The translations under genes and the position numbers were made by a program. A DNA stretch of 64,000 nucleotides. Source: Nocardioides acrostichi (GTDB lineage Bacteria; Actinomycetota; Actinomycetes; Propionibacteriales; Nocardioidaceae). Below, one piece after another: positions 45,707-55,244 of the stretch; the first letter of the stretch is position 1; every line of letters starts with the position of its first letter. The stretch covers positions 496,001 through 560,000 of the forward strand of contig NZ_JADIVZ010000002.1 of NCBI RefSeq assembly GCF_015319165.1. The letters are read 5' to 3'. The notes under the pieces were generated by a model. It was not told where the DNA came from. It saw nothing but the letters and a program-made list of their open reading frames with translations, and did not search any database.

Positions 45707-46990
45707 ATGAGCGCTGCACCCGAAGGTCTCACCGTCACCGAGCAGGGCACGGTGCTGCGCGACGGCGCGTTCGGCAACGCCCGCGCGCTGTGTTGCCGCG
45801 AGTGCGGCCACGAGGTGGCTCTCGGCCCGCACTACGCATGCCCGGAGTGCTTCGGTCCGCTCGAGGTCTCCTACGACTTCCCGACCGTGACCCGCGAGGA
45901 GATCGCGGCCGGTCCGCGCAACATCTGGCGCTACAAGGCGCTGCTGCCGGTGCCGACCGACATCGAGCAGAGCCCGAACACCGAGCCCGGCTTCACCCGT
46001 CTGCTCGAGGCGCGCAATCTCGCCGCCGAACTGGGCATCGACAAGCTCTGGGTCAAGGACGACTCCACCAACCCCACCAACTCCTTCAAGGACCGCGTCG
46101 TCGCGTGTGCGCTCAGCGCCGCCCGCGAGCTGCACGCCAAGGTCTTCGCCTGCCCCTCGACGGGCAACCTGGCCAACGCCGTGGCCGCCGCCGGCGCCCG
46201 CGCCGGCATCAAGACGGTCGTGTTCATCCCCAGCAACCTCGAGAAGCCCAAGCAGGTCAACTCCGCGGTCTACACCGACTCCCTCGTCGCGGTCGAGGGC
46301 AACTACGACGACGTCAACAAGCTGGCCTCCGAGATCGCCGGCGAGGAGGAGGGGTGGGCGTTCGTCAACGTCAACGTGCGCCCCTTCTACGCCGAGGGGT
46401 CCAAGACGCTGGGCTACGAGATCGCCGAGCAGCTCGGCTGGCGGCTGCCCGACCAGGTCGTCATCCCGGTCGCGTCGGGCTCGCAGCTCACCAAGGTGCA
46501 CAAGGCGTTCCAGGAGCTCGTGAAGCTCGGGCTCGTCGACGACAAGCCGGTCAGGATCTTCGGCGCCCAGGCCACCGGCTGCTCCCCGGTGTCGACCGCC
46601 TACAAGGCCGACACCGACGCGATCCGCCCGGTCAAGCCCGACACCATCGCCAAGTCCCTGGCCATCGGCAACCCCGCCGACGGCATCTACGTGCTCGACA
46701 TCTGCCGTGAGACCGGCGGGGCGGTGGAGGACGTGACCGACGACGAGGTGCGCGAGGGCATCCTCCTGCTCGCCCGCACCGAGGGCGTGTTCACCGAGAC
46801 CGCCGGCGGCACCACGGTCGGGGTCTTGAAGAAGCTGGTCGAGACCGGCCAGCTCGACACCACGCTCGAGACCGTCGTCATCAACACCGGCATGGGCCTG
46901 AAGACGCTCGACGCCGTCGCCGACGAGGTCGGGCCGGCCGCCACCATCAAGCCGTCGTACGGCGCCTTCGTCTCCACCGGCCTGGTCTGA
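45707..46990 (+). CDS. thrC: Threonine synthase
   Basis: 427 residues. PLP enzyme making threonine from O-phosphohomoserine. An N-terminal zinc-ribbon-like part with C30-x2-C33 and C45-x2-C48, then the PLP lysine K128 in NPTNSFKDRV, and PSTGNLANAVAAAGARAG, AQATGCSPV and a C-terminal TAGGTTVGVLKKL. This is the longer actinobacterial/archaeal-like class. Preceded by a SAM-I riboswitch; followed after 5 bp by a MoaD-like carrier gene. Confidence 0.96.
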   Translation: MSAAPEGLTVTEQGTVLRDGAFGNARALCCRECGHEVALGPHYACPECFGPLEVSYDFPTVTREEIAAGPRNIWRYKALLPVPTDIEQSPNTEPGFTRLLEARNLAAELGIDKLWVKDDSTNPTNSFKDRVVACALSAARELHAKVFACPSTGNLANAVAAAGARAGIKTVVFIPSNLEKPKQVNSAVYTDSLVAVEGNYDDVNKLASEIAGEEEGWAFVNVNVRPFYAEGSKTLGYEIAEQLGWRLPDQVVIPVASGSQLTKVHKAFQELVKLGLVDDKPVRIFGAQATGCSPVSTAYKADTDAIRPVKPDTIAKSLAIGNPADGIYVLDICRETGGAVEDVTDDEVREGILLLARTEGVFTETAGGTTVGVLKKLVETGQLDTTLETVVINTGMGLKTLDAVADEVGPAATIKPSYGAFVSTGLV

Positions 46991-46995
46991 GCTCG

Positions 46996-47271
46996 ATGAG
47001 CGTCGAGGTCCGGGTGCCGACGATCCTGCGCACCTACACCCAGGGCGCCTCCGAGGTCTCCGCGAGCGGCGACACGCTCAGCGCCGTGCTCGACGACCTC
47101 GAGGCCCACTACGCGGGCATCCGGGCGCGTGTGCTCGACGACAACGGACGTCTGCGTCGGTTCGTCAACGTGTACGTGGGTGACGAGGACGTGCGCTTCC
47201 TCGACGACCTCGCCACCCCGACGCCGGATGGCACCAAGGTCTCGATCATCCCGGCGGTCGCGGGCGGCTGA
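46996..47271 (+). CDS. MoaD/ThiS-family sulfur-carrier protein (CysO-like)
   Basis: 91 residues. Ubiquitin fold: VRVPTILRTYTQGASEVSASG, VNVYVGDEDVRFLDDLATP, and the required C-terminal Gly-Gly that accepts sulfur as a thiocarboxylate. CysO, its M. tuberculosis relative, feeds sulfur to CysM for cysteine synthesis. Here it follows thrC and no cysM/mec is next to it, so a partner elsewhere is needed; MoaD-like moco function is the alternative. Confidence 0.88.
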   Translation: MSVEVRVPTILRTYTQGASEVSASGDTLSAVLDDLEAHYAGIRARVLDDNGRLRRFVNVYVGDEDVRFLDDLATPTPDGTKVSIIPAVAGG

Positions 47272-47290
47272 GCGCGGCCGCTCAGCAAAC

Positions 47291-47304
47291 GAGAACACGT
47301 TCCA
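47291..47304 (+). promoter_or_regulatory. KstR-like operator before the SRPBCC gene
   Basis: GAGAACACGTTCCA contains the palindrome GAACACGTTC and matches TnnAACnnGTTnnA except the first base. It lies 32 bp before the SRPBCC ATG, in a 64-bp gap after the MoaD-like gene. Confidence 0.55.
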
Positions 47305-47335
47305 CTTCGGGGCGAACTCGGGCAGGATCACCCCC

Positions 47336-47851
47336 ATGCCTCGCACGATGACGCCCTGCCGCCCCGTCGGCGCCGCCGAGATCGCGGATGCCCCACTGCG
47401 CTTCGCCAACTCCGTCGACCTCGCGATCACCCCCGAGCAGCTCTTCGAGGTGCTGGCCGACGCCGAGGCATGGCCGCACTGGGCCAAGGCGATCACGCAG
47501 GTCACCTGGACCAGCCCCGGCGCCGCGGACGGCGACATCGGCGTCGGGAGCACGCGCACGGTGGGCATGCGCGGCGGCATCGTGGGGGAGGAGGAGTTCT
47601 TCGACTGGGATCCGCCCCGCACCATGGGCTTCCACTTCACCAGCGCCAACATCCCCGACACCGACGCGTTCGGTGAGTACTACGAGGTGGTGGCCACGGC
47701 CGAGGGCTGCCGACTCACCTGGACCCTGGCTCTTTGGCCCACCGGAGCCCAGAGGGTGGTCGCCCGGCTGTCGGGTCCGGTGCAGAACCTGGCCTTCCGC
47801 TGGTTCCTGCGCAACCTGCGCCGCTACACCGACCAACGCTTCGCCCGCTGA
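47336..47851 (+). CDS. SRPBCC-family (START/polyketide-cyclase-like) protein
   Basis: 171 residues. SRPBCC helix-grip fold: ANSVDLAITPEQLFEVLADAEAWPHWAKAI, VGSTRTVGMRGGIVGEEEFFDWDPP, and YYEVVATAEGCRLTWTLALWP. The fold binds hydrophobic ligands in a deep cavity. The presence of a KstR-like site suggests a lipid- or sterol-linked role (inference). It is preceded by the MoaD-like gene but has its own likely promoter. Confidence 0.85.
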   Translation: MPRTMTPCRPVGAAEIADAPLRFANSVDLAITPEQLFEVLADAEAWPHWAKAITQVTWTSPGAADGDIGVGSTRTVGMRGGIVGEEEFFDWDPPRTMGFHFTSANIPDTDAFGEYYEVVATAEGCRLTWTLALWPTGAQRVVARLSGPVQNLAFRWFLRNLRRYTDQRFAR

Positions 47852-47930
47852 CGCACACCCGCCCTCACGCCTACACTCGATCCGGTACCAGTGTGACTGC
47901 TGGGACCACTGAGGCCCCGGGGGGGTGGGG

Positions 47931-49715
47931 ATGCGAGTCGTGCGGCGAGGGAGTGCGGCGGGCCTGCTCGCGCTCGCGCTCACCGGCACCCTGCTCAGCG
48001 CTTGCCGAGACGACGACCCGCAGGCCTCGCAGCGCGATCGCTCGCCTGCCTCCTCGAGGGCCCCGACCGTGCACGAGGGCAGGCGAGCCGACCGCCCTCT
48101 GCGGAAGAAGGCGATCCCACACCCGGTGCAGCGTGGTGAGCTGACCCTCTCGAGGACATCGCTCGCCTGGGGTGACGACCTCGCGTTCGAGGTCACGCTC
48201 CCTGCGAAGGAGCGGCCCGTACAGCTGTTGGTCGGCACCGACCGCGGGCCGGTGGCCGTGCTGCGCGGCCGCACCGACGGCCGCGGACGGTGGCGAGGTG
48301 ACCTCTCCGTGCCCAGCGGGTTCACGGGGCCGATCTCGCTGCTGGCCCGCACGGTGCGCCCCCTGGGCTCCACGAAGCCGGCCCTCCAGACGCCGCCGGT
48401 GATGACCAGCGTCAGTGCGAGCAGTGCGTCGATCCAGACCGGCAGTATCGACGTGTCACGGTCGTTCGCCGGCAACCAGCTCATCACCGGTCAGGTCGTC
48501 TTCGCCGACGCAGCCTCCGGGGCCCGAGCCCGGCTCGAGGTGTTGCGCGACGGTGTGTGGACACCGACCACGCGGGCGGCCCCGGTGGCGCTCGACGAGA
48601 ACGGGTGGGGCACCCTGCCCGGCTTCGACCGCGGCTGCCACGAGCCGTCGGCGCAGACGCGCGCCTGCGAGGCGGGGGCCTGGCTCGTGCGTGGCGCACT
48701 GCTCGACGACGGCCGCGTGGTCGCGACCACCCCGGCGGCCGTCGCCACCCAGCCCGACTACACGGTCCTGCCCGTGGTGCGCCCGGGCACCCTGCCTCGC
48801 GCCCGCGTCGGCCGCCGCCTCGACGTCGAGCTGCACACGACCCCCGCACTCCCCGGCACCTGGCGGCTGCTACCGGCGGCATCGCTGTCCGACTCGACGC
48901 GCGACTCGACGCCGGTAGCCGCGTGGGCCCGGATCACCCGCGACGGCCACCTCACCGGCACGCCACGCACGGCCGGGCGCCAGCGCCTGCTCGTGCAGTT
49001 CACGCCCCGCAACGGACGACCCGTGCTGGTGTCGCGGCGTCTCGGCGTCGCCGCGGCGAAGGCCGCCGCCCCGAGCGCCGGCGGCTCGCCCACGGCGTCC
49101 GCGGGGAGCGCTCCCTCGCCCTCGGACACGGCGACGGAACCGCCGGTGGCCGACGTCGAGCACGTCGACGCCGACTACTACTGCCTGCTCGGCCTCGCGG
49201 TGCGCAGCGCGCTCCGGATGGACACCGCCACGCCGCTGCGCTGGACCCTCACCTCGGGCGCGCTGCCGCCCGGTCTCGAGCTCGACGGCGCCAGCGCCGT
49301 CGTCTCGGGTGCACCGCAGCACCCGGGCGCGCCTCGTCTGGTGCGCCTCGACGGTCGAGACGACGCGGGCGAGGTGCTGGCCCGCCGCACGGTACGGCTG
49401 CCCGCCTGCACCAGCAGCCCGGCGCCGGTGGTGCAGCTGCGCCAGCTGCCCGTCGGTCGGGTCGACGAGGGCTACGCCGGCCGCGTGGTGGCGCCGCTGC
49501 GGGTCGAGCGGGGTCGTACCTCGGTCACCGTGCCCCGCGACGGCACGTGGCGTGTCGCGCTCGGCTCGCTCCCGCCCGGCCTGCGGCTGAGCCCGGACGG
49601 CGTGATCACGGGCCAACCCACGAAGGCGGGGGCGTTCTCGGTGACGGTCCGCTTCACCGAGTCCGGCACGGGACGCATCGCGACTCGGCCGCTGGTCGTC
49701 ACCGTTCTACCGTGA
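47931..49715 (+). CDS. Lipoprotein with putative-Ig (He_PIG) domains
   Basis: 594 residues from ATG 47931 (GTG 47925 is also in frame). Lipobox LSAC places it on the outer membrane face. Residues ~75-250 look beta-rich; then repeats of the putative-Ig type: SGALPPGLELDG...VVSGAPQHPGAPR, and GSLPPGLRLSPDGVITGQPTKAGAFSVTVRF. A Ser/Ala/Pro linker separates the halves (about 380-405). No enzyme motif. A second protein with the same motif style is encoded at 51054. Not assigned to a function; binding or adhesion is possible. Confidence 0.75.
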   Translation: MRVVRRGSAAGLLALALTGTLLSACRDDDPQASQRDRSPASSRAPTVHEGRRADRPLRKKAIPHPVQRGELTLSRTSLAWGDDLAFEVTLPAKERPVQLLVGTDRGPVAVLRGRTDGRGRWRGDLSVPSGFTGPISLLARTVRPLGSTKPALQTPPVMTSVSASSASIQTGSIDVSRSFAGNQLITGQVVFADAASGARARLEVLRDGVWTPTTRAAPVALDENGWGTLPGFDRGCHEPSAQTRACEAGAWLVRGALLDDGRVVATTPAAVATQPDYTVLPVVRPGTLPRARVGRRLDVELHTTPALPGTWRLLPAASLSDSTRDSTPVAAWARITRDGHLTGTPRTAGRQRLLVQFTPRNGRPVLVSRRLGVAAAKAAAPSAGGSPTASAGSAPSPSDTATEPPVADVEHVDADYYCLLGLAVRSALRMDTATPLRWTLTSGALPPGLELDGASAVVSGAPQHPGAPRLVRLDGRDDAGEVLARRTVRLPACTSSPAPVVQLRQLPVGRVDEGYAGRVVAPLRVERGRTSVTVPRDGTWRVALGSLPPGLRLSPDGVITGQPTKAGAFSVTVRFTESGTGRIATRPLVVTVLP

Positions 49716-49937
49716 GCCCGCCCCGACCTCGGCCTGCCCCTGCGTGACGGCGCCCTTGCGCAGCGTCACCGCGCGGTCCGGCGCGGCCAGCCCCTCGCGG
49801 GCGACGATGGCGCCGCGCGCCGAGACCGCCTCGTGGGAGGCGCGCAGGGCGTCGAAGAACGCCGTCCGCTCGGCGTCGTCGGCGGTCGCCCACCTCTCGA
49901 AGTGGTCGGGCTCGGCCCGTCGGACGAGGAATCGCAT
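49707..49937 (-). CDS. Truncated YCII-like protein
   Basis: 76 residues. The start MRFLVRR and HFERWATADDAERTAFFDALRASHEAVSARGAIVAREGL match YCII-domain proteins, and AVTLRKGAVTQG continues the fold, but the usual second half (DGPFAETKEQ and following helix) is missing. The 3' end overlaps the opposing lipoprotein gene by 9 bp. Probably a remnant or minimal YCII protein; function unknown. Confidence 0.55.
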   Translation of the reverse strand: MRFLVRRAEPDHFERWATADDAERTAFFDALRASHEAVSARGAIVAREGLAAPDRAVTLRKGAVTQGQAEVGAGSR

Positions 49938-50000
49938 GCATGCTCCCGGGGTCGTCTCGGCCGGTGCCACGGTAATGACGGCCGCGCCCGCCGGGAGCGA

Positions 50001-50070
50001 CGGGGATCGACGGGGATCGACGGGGATCGACGGGGATCGACGGGGATCGACGGGGATCGACGGGGATCGA
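50001..50070. repeat. Seven exact tandem 10-bp units (CGGGGATCGA)
   Basis: Seven perfect copies of CGGGGATCGA, one helical turn each, in the gap between divergent YCII-like and SGNH-hydrolase genes. Copy number changes would move the two promoters relative to each other without altering helical phase much. Confidence 0.95.
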
Positions 50071-50129
50071 CATCGGCGCTCAACCTGTTCCTCGCCGGGC
50101 GTTCAACGAGCCGGGCTAGAACCGCAGCC

Positions 50130-50984
50130 GTGGACCGACGCGCGCTGACCCTGCTCACCGGCACCACCGCGCTCGGCGCGGCCGGCGTCGGGCTGGGCCT
50201 GGGCGCCAAGGTGCTGCTCACTCGCCAGGCCGCTCACGCCCGCCGGCTGATCGGCAAGCCACTCGGTGAGCAGGCTCCGGACGCCGACCGGGTGTGGAAA
50301 CGCGCGTACGGCGAGCCCCTCGACCTGCTGGTGCTGGGTGACTCCGTCGCCGCCGGGCTCGGGGCCGAGCGCCGCAAGGACACCCTGGGCGGTCGGCTCA
50401 GCAAGGGGCTGGCCAGGCGGGCGCACCGCTCGGTGCGGCTGCGCACTGCGGCCGTGGTGGGCTCGGAGTCCGCCGCCCTGGCGGGCCAGCTCGACACCCT
50501 GCCCGTCGACTACCGGCCCGACGTCGCGCTCGTCGTCGTCGGCGGGAACGACGTGACCCACCGGGTGCCCGTGAGCGAGTCGTGCCGCCATCTGGTCGAG
50601 GCGATCGCCAGGCTGCATGAGCGGGGCACGGTCGTCGTCGTCGGCACCTGCCCCGACCTCGGCGCCCTCCGGCCGGTGCCGCAGCCGCTGCGCTCGCTGG
50701 GCTCGCGTGCCTCGCGCCAACTCGCGGCGGCGCAGTCGGCGGCCGCGCTGGGGGCGGGCGCGCACGTGGTGTCGCTGGCCGACGTCGTGGGCGACTTCTT
50801 CATCACCGACCCCGACGAGGCCTTCAGCCTCGACCGGTTCCACCCCAGCGCGGCCGGCTACAAGCGCACCGCGAAGGCGGTGCTGCCCTCCCTCCTCGCA
50901 GCTCTCGGGCTCGTCGACGAGCTGCCGCCAGGACACCTGCCGCCGGGGCCCCGGGGGCTTTACTCACGCGAGGGGCAGACGTAG
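50130..50984 (+). CDS. SGNH/GDSL-family hydrolase
   Basis: 284 residues from GTG 50130 with one N-terminal hydrophobic helix (about 8-28) as anchor or signal. Block I LVLGDSVAAGLG with Ser nucleophile, block III VVVGGNDVTH, block V DRFHPSAAGYKRTA with Asp and His. An esterase/lipase-type enzyme probably facing outward, for example a wall-polymer or glycan deacetylase. Flanked by two secreted Ig-like proteins. Confidence 0.9.
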   Translation: MDRRALTLLTGTTALGAAGVGLGLGAKVLLTRQAAHARRLIGKPLGEQAPDADRVWKRAYGEPLDLLVLGDSVAAGLGAERRKDTLGGRLSKGLARRAHRSVRLRTAAVVGSESAALAGQLDTLPVDYRPDVALVVVGGNDVTHRVPVSESCRHLVEAIARLHERGTVVVVGTCPDLGALRPVPQPLRSLGSRASRQLAAAQSAAALGAGAHVVSLADVVGDFFITDPDEAFSLDRFHPSAAGYKRTAKAVLPSLLAALGLVDELPPGHLPPGPRGLYSREGQT

Positions 50985-51053
50985 CGTGAAGTTGTCGCGG
51001 GCAAGGATCGGCCACCGGGGCCGGACGGCCCCGGCCGTGATTGTGAGTCTCTC

Positions 51054-52694
51054 GTGCCGTACCCCCGCCGCCTCCGTGCGCTCTCACTCGCCCTCGCCGC
51101 TGCCGTGTGCCTCGCCGTCCCTCTCGGAGCGGCCCGCGCCGACACGGTCCCCGAGCAGGGCGTCTGGTTCCACAACCAGCCCGTGCTGGTGGGTGACACC
51201 TACTCGATGAGCTTCGAGGTGCCGGCGAACGAGCAGCGCACCGCCCAGCTCCAGCGCCTCACCGACTCCGGCTGGGAGCAGGTCGACGAGACCCAGACCT
51301 ACCCGTTCAAGCCCACCTACGAGCACTGGTACGCCGACTTCACCGCACCGACCGACGCCACCTGGCTCACCTACCACCAGGTGCGCGTGGTCATGCCGGC
51401 CACCGCCGACGAGTCGGCCTACGTCGGCGCACCGCAGTCCGCGCCGATCTACGACGCCCCGACGGTCGGACACCTCGACGCGCCCGACCACGGCTACGTC
51501 GAGAACGTGGTCCCCGCGTCCTTCGGCTACCCGGTCGACGTGACCTACGACGACGCCCCGGCCGACGGCGCCTGGCACTGCATCTACACCCGCATGGTGC
51601 CCGGCCAGTGGGATCGCGGCAACAACAGCGAGTGCGAGCCGGCCGACGAGGACTTCGTGGTCAGCCTGCACGAGGGCGGCAACGCGCAGCGCGTGGTGCT
51701 CTACGACAACCGCGACGACGCGATCCGCAACCAGAACCCGGTGGGCGTGACGACGCCGGCGACCGAGCAGGGCGAGTACGGCCCGTGGACACCTCAGCAG
51801 GTGCCCGACCAGCAGTTCCAGGTGGGCGAGGAGGTGCACCTCCAGCTGCACACCCTCGGTGACCTGGACGGCACCTGGTCGATCACGCCCGGCGGCAAGA
51901 AGTTCAACGACGCCGGACTGCCCTCCGGGCTCTCGCTGAACCCGCGCACGGGGCTGATCTCCGGTGTGGCGAAGGACGACGGGGACTGGTCGTGGCTGTC
52001 GATCGACTTCAAGCCCGACGGTCGCGACTTCCACACCGTCGTCGACTTCGACATCCAGGTCTCCCTGCGACCGCAGGATCCCGACATCCCGCCCGCGATG
52101 CTCGGGGTCGAGCCGCACTCGTACCAGTCCTTCTTCACCGTGCTCAGCTCGGATCTGTACCAGGGCGTCCGCGTCGACGCCCCACCGTGGCCCGTGCTCA
52201 GCGACGGCCCGGTCACCTCGTGGAAGGTGGTCAAGGGCCGGCTGCCCTACGGCATCCACCTCGACCCCGACTCCGGCCGCATCTTCGGGGTGCCGCAGCG
52301 CAGCCGCGACGTGATGCGCCACCCGACGATCCGGGCGAGCAACGACGCCGGGGGGTATGACGACGAGTACCTGGTCGACCGCGTCGCGCCGACCAGCGAC
52401 CCCGAGATCGCGACGACGAGCCTCCCGGTGGCCCACAAGGGCCAGTGGTACCGCGCCGACCTCGCGCTCGCTCCGATCGAGAACGTGCACGGTACCCCGA
52501 TCCCCGACGTCGAGCGCGCCGGCTCCTGGAAGCTGGTCAAGGGCCGCCTGCCCGCGGGCCTGAAGCTGACCAGTGACGGCGTCCTCGAGGGGCACCCGCA
52601 CGTGGTGACCAAGCGACGCATCACGGTGCGCTTCGTCGAGCTGCACACCGGACGCCGCGACCCGCAGGCCCTCGACCTGATCGTGCGTCCTTGA
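51054..52694 (+). CDS. Secreted protein with putative-Ig domains
   Basis: 546 residues from GTG 51054. Sec signal ends about residue 24 (GAARA). Beta-rich domains carry the He_PIG-type motif three times: [42 protein letters not shown] and [31 protein letters not shown] and SECEPADED contain the only Cys pair, likely a disulfide. No anchor seen, so it should be released or wall-associated. It resembles the lipoprotein at 47931 in its last two domains; function unknown. Confidence 0.72.
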   Translation: MPYPRRLRALSLALAAAVCLAVPLGAARADTVPEQGVWFHNQPVLVGDTYSMSFEVPANEQRTAQLQRLTDSGWEQVDETQTYPFKPTYEHWYADFTAPTDATWLTYHQVRVVMPATADESAYVGAPQSAPIYDAPTVGHLDAPDHGYVENVVPASFGYPVDVTYDDAPADGAWHCIYTRMVPGQWDRGNNSECEPADEDFVVSLHEGGNAQRVVLYDNRDDAIRNQNPVGVTTPATEQGEYGPWTPQQVPDQQFQVGEEVHLQLHTLGDLDGTWSITPGGKKFNDAGLPSGLSLNPRTGLISGVAKDDGDWSWLSIDFKPDGRDFHTVVDFDIQVSLRPQDPDIPPAMLGVEPHSYQSFFTVLSSDLYQGVRVDAPPWPVLSDGPVTSWKVVKGRLPYGIHLDPDSGRIFGVPQRSRDVMRHPTIRASNDAGGYDDEYLVDRVAPTSDPEIATTSLPVAHKGQWYRADLALAPIENVHGTPIPDVERAGSWKLVKGRLPAGLKLTSDGVLEGHPHVVTKRRITVRFVELHTGRRDPQALDLIVRP

Positions 52695-52744
52695 CCTGAC
52701 CGACGAACGGTCCGGCCCCTGGATGAGGCAAGGTGGTTCTCGCC

Positions 52745-52990
52745 ATGCGCACTACCATCGATTTCGCCGGCCGTCTGGTGGTGCCGAAGTCGGTGCGAGA
52801 CGCGATGGGTCTCCCGGCGGGGAAGGTGGTCGATGTGGTGTTCACCGACGGACGCATCGAGATCGAGTCGGCTCCAGCGGACGTCTCGGTCGACGTCTCG
52901 GGAGATCTGCCCCGGATCGTGCCGGCAGATGAGTTGCCGGCGTTGTCCGACGACGACGTGCGCAACGCGAGCGAGGCCACGCGTCGGTGA
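52745..52990 (+). CDS. AbrB/MazE-type antitoxin
   Basis: 81 residues from ATG 52745. SpoVT-AbrB swapped-hairpin DNA-binding domain: [40 protein letters not shown]. The acidic C-terminus would bind its toxin. It overlaps the following PIN-toxin pseudogene by 4 bp (GTGA), the usual VapB-VapC coupling, so it is an antitoxin left without a working partner. Confidence 0.88.
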   Translation: MRTTIDFAGRLVVPKSVRDAMGLPAGKVVDVVFTDGRIEIESAPADVSVDVSGDLPRIVPADELPALSDDDVRNASEATRR

Positions 52991-53343
52991 GCCACACCTG
53001 CGACACCAGCGTGCTGGTGCCGGCCGTGGCTGCTTGACACTCCGCGCACGAGGCGTGCCGCGCTGCGCTTCGCCCGGTCGGCGCGGTGTCGGCGCACGTA
53101 CTGCTCGAGACCTACTCCGTGCTCACCCGCCTTCCCGCGCCGCACCGCATCGCCCCGGTGTACGACGCCTTGATCGCGGCGACCGCCGTGCACCACTCGG
53201 CGACGCTGCTCACGCGCGATCGGCGGGCGCGTGCCACCTACGACTTCGTGCACGCTCACTACGTCGTGCTCCGAGCCGTCGTGCTCCGAGCCGTCGTGCT
53301 GCGGGCGCGAGAACTGTTTGCACTCGCTGGAGGCGAGTGCTAA
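52987..53343 (+). pseudogene. Broken VapC-type PIN toxin
   Basis: Reading from GTG 52987 gives [12 protein letters not shown] with the first PIN Asp, then an in-frame TGA (53035-53037) where Trp is common. The frame then continues with [28 protein letters not shown] (second acidic residue) but jumps directly to [13 protein letters not shown] and LLTRDRRA (third acidic site). About 40 residues of the middle are missing. A stop plus an in-frame deletion make this a dead toxin. The frame ends inside the CIRCE box before groEL. Confidence 0.85.
53317..53343 (+). promoter_or_regulatory. CIRCE element 1 (HrcA operator)
   Basis: TTTGCACTC, 9-base spacer, GAGTGCTAA: nearly the consensus TTAGCACTC-N9-GAGTGCTAA. 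HrcA binding here would repress groEL without heat stress. TAATAATGG directly after may be the -10. Confidence 0.95.
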
Positions 53344-53352
53344 TAATGGCGG

Positions 53353-53377
53353 TGGCACTCTCCATGCGAGAGTGCCA
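53353..53377 (+). promoter_or_regulatory. CIRCE element 2 (HrcA operator)
   Basis: TGGCACTC, 9-base spacer, GAGTGCCA: perfect 8-bp dyad of CIRCE type, 35 bp centre-to-centre from element 1. Double boxes are typical of actinobacterial groEL promoters. Confidence 0.88.
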
Positions 53378-53485
53378 GATCCCCGGTCTGGGGAGTCGAG
53401 GTCGGCAGCGTCGTCGAGCAGGGTTCGGCGAGCGGCTGGCGGCCGTACCGTCGCGGGCGACGAACCGGGCCGTCCACAGCTCTGA

Positions 53486-55144
<1,659 letters not shown>

Positions 55145-55177
55145 TCCACCGCTCGATCGCTCGCTGAGAGCAGCCAG

Positions 55178-55212
55178 CCGGCCCCGGCTCCCGCACAGGG
55201 AGTCGGGGCCGG
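55178..55212 (+). terminator. groEL terminator
   Basis: 15-bp stem (55178-55192 CCGGCCCCGGCTCCC, 55198-55212) with one G-T pair and a 5-base loop, 33 bases after the groEL stop. Confidence 0.9.
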
Positions 55213-55244
55213 TGCTCGTTGGTGGGCGTGCGACCCAGCCGGGG

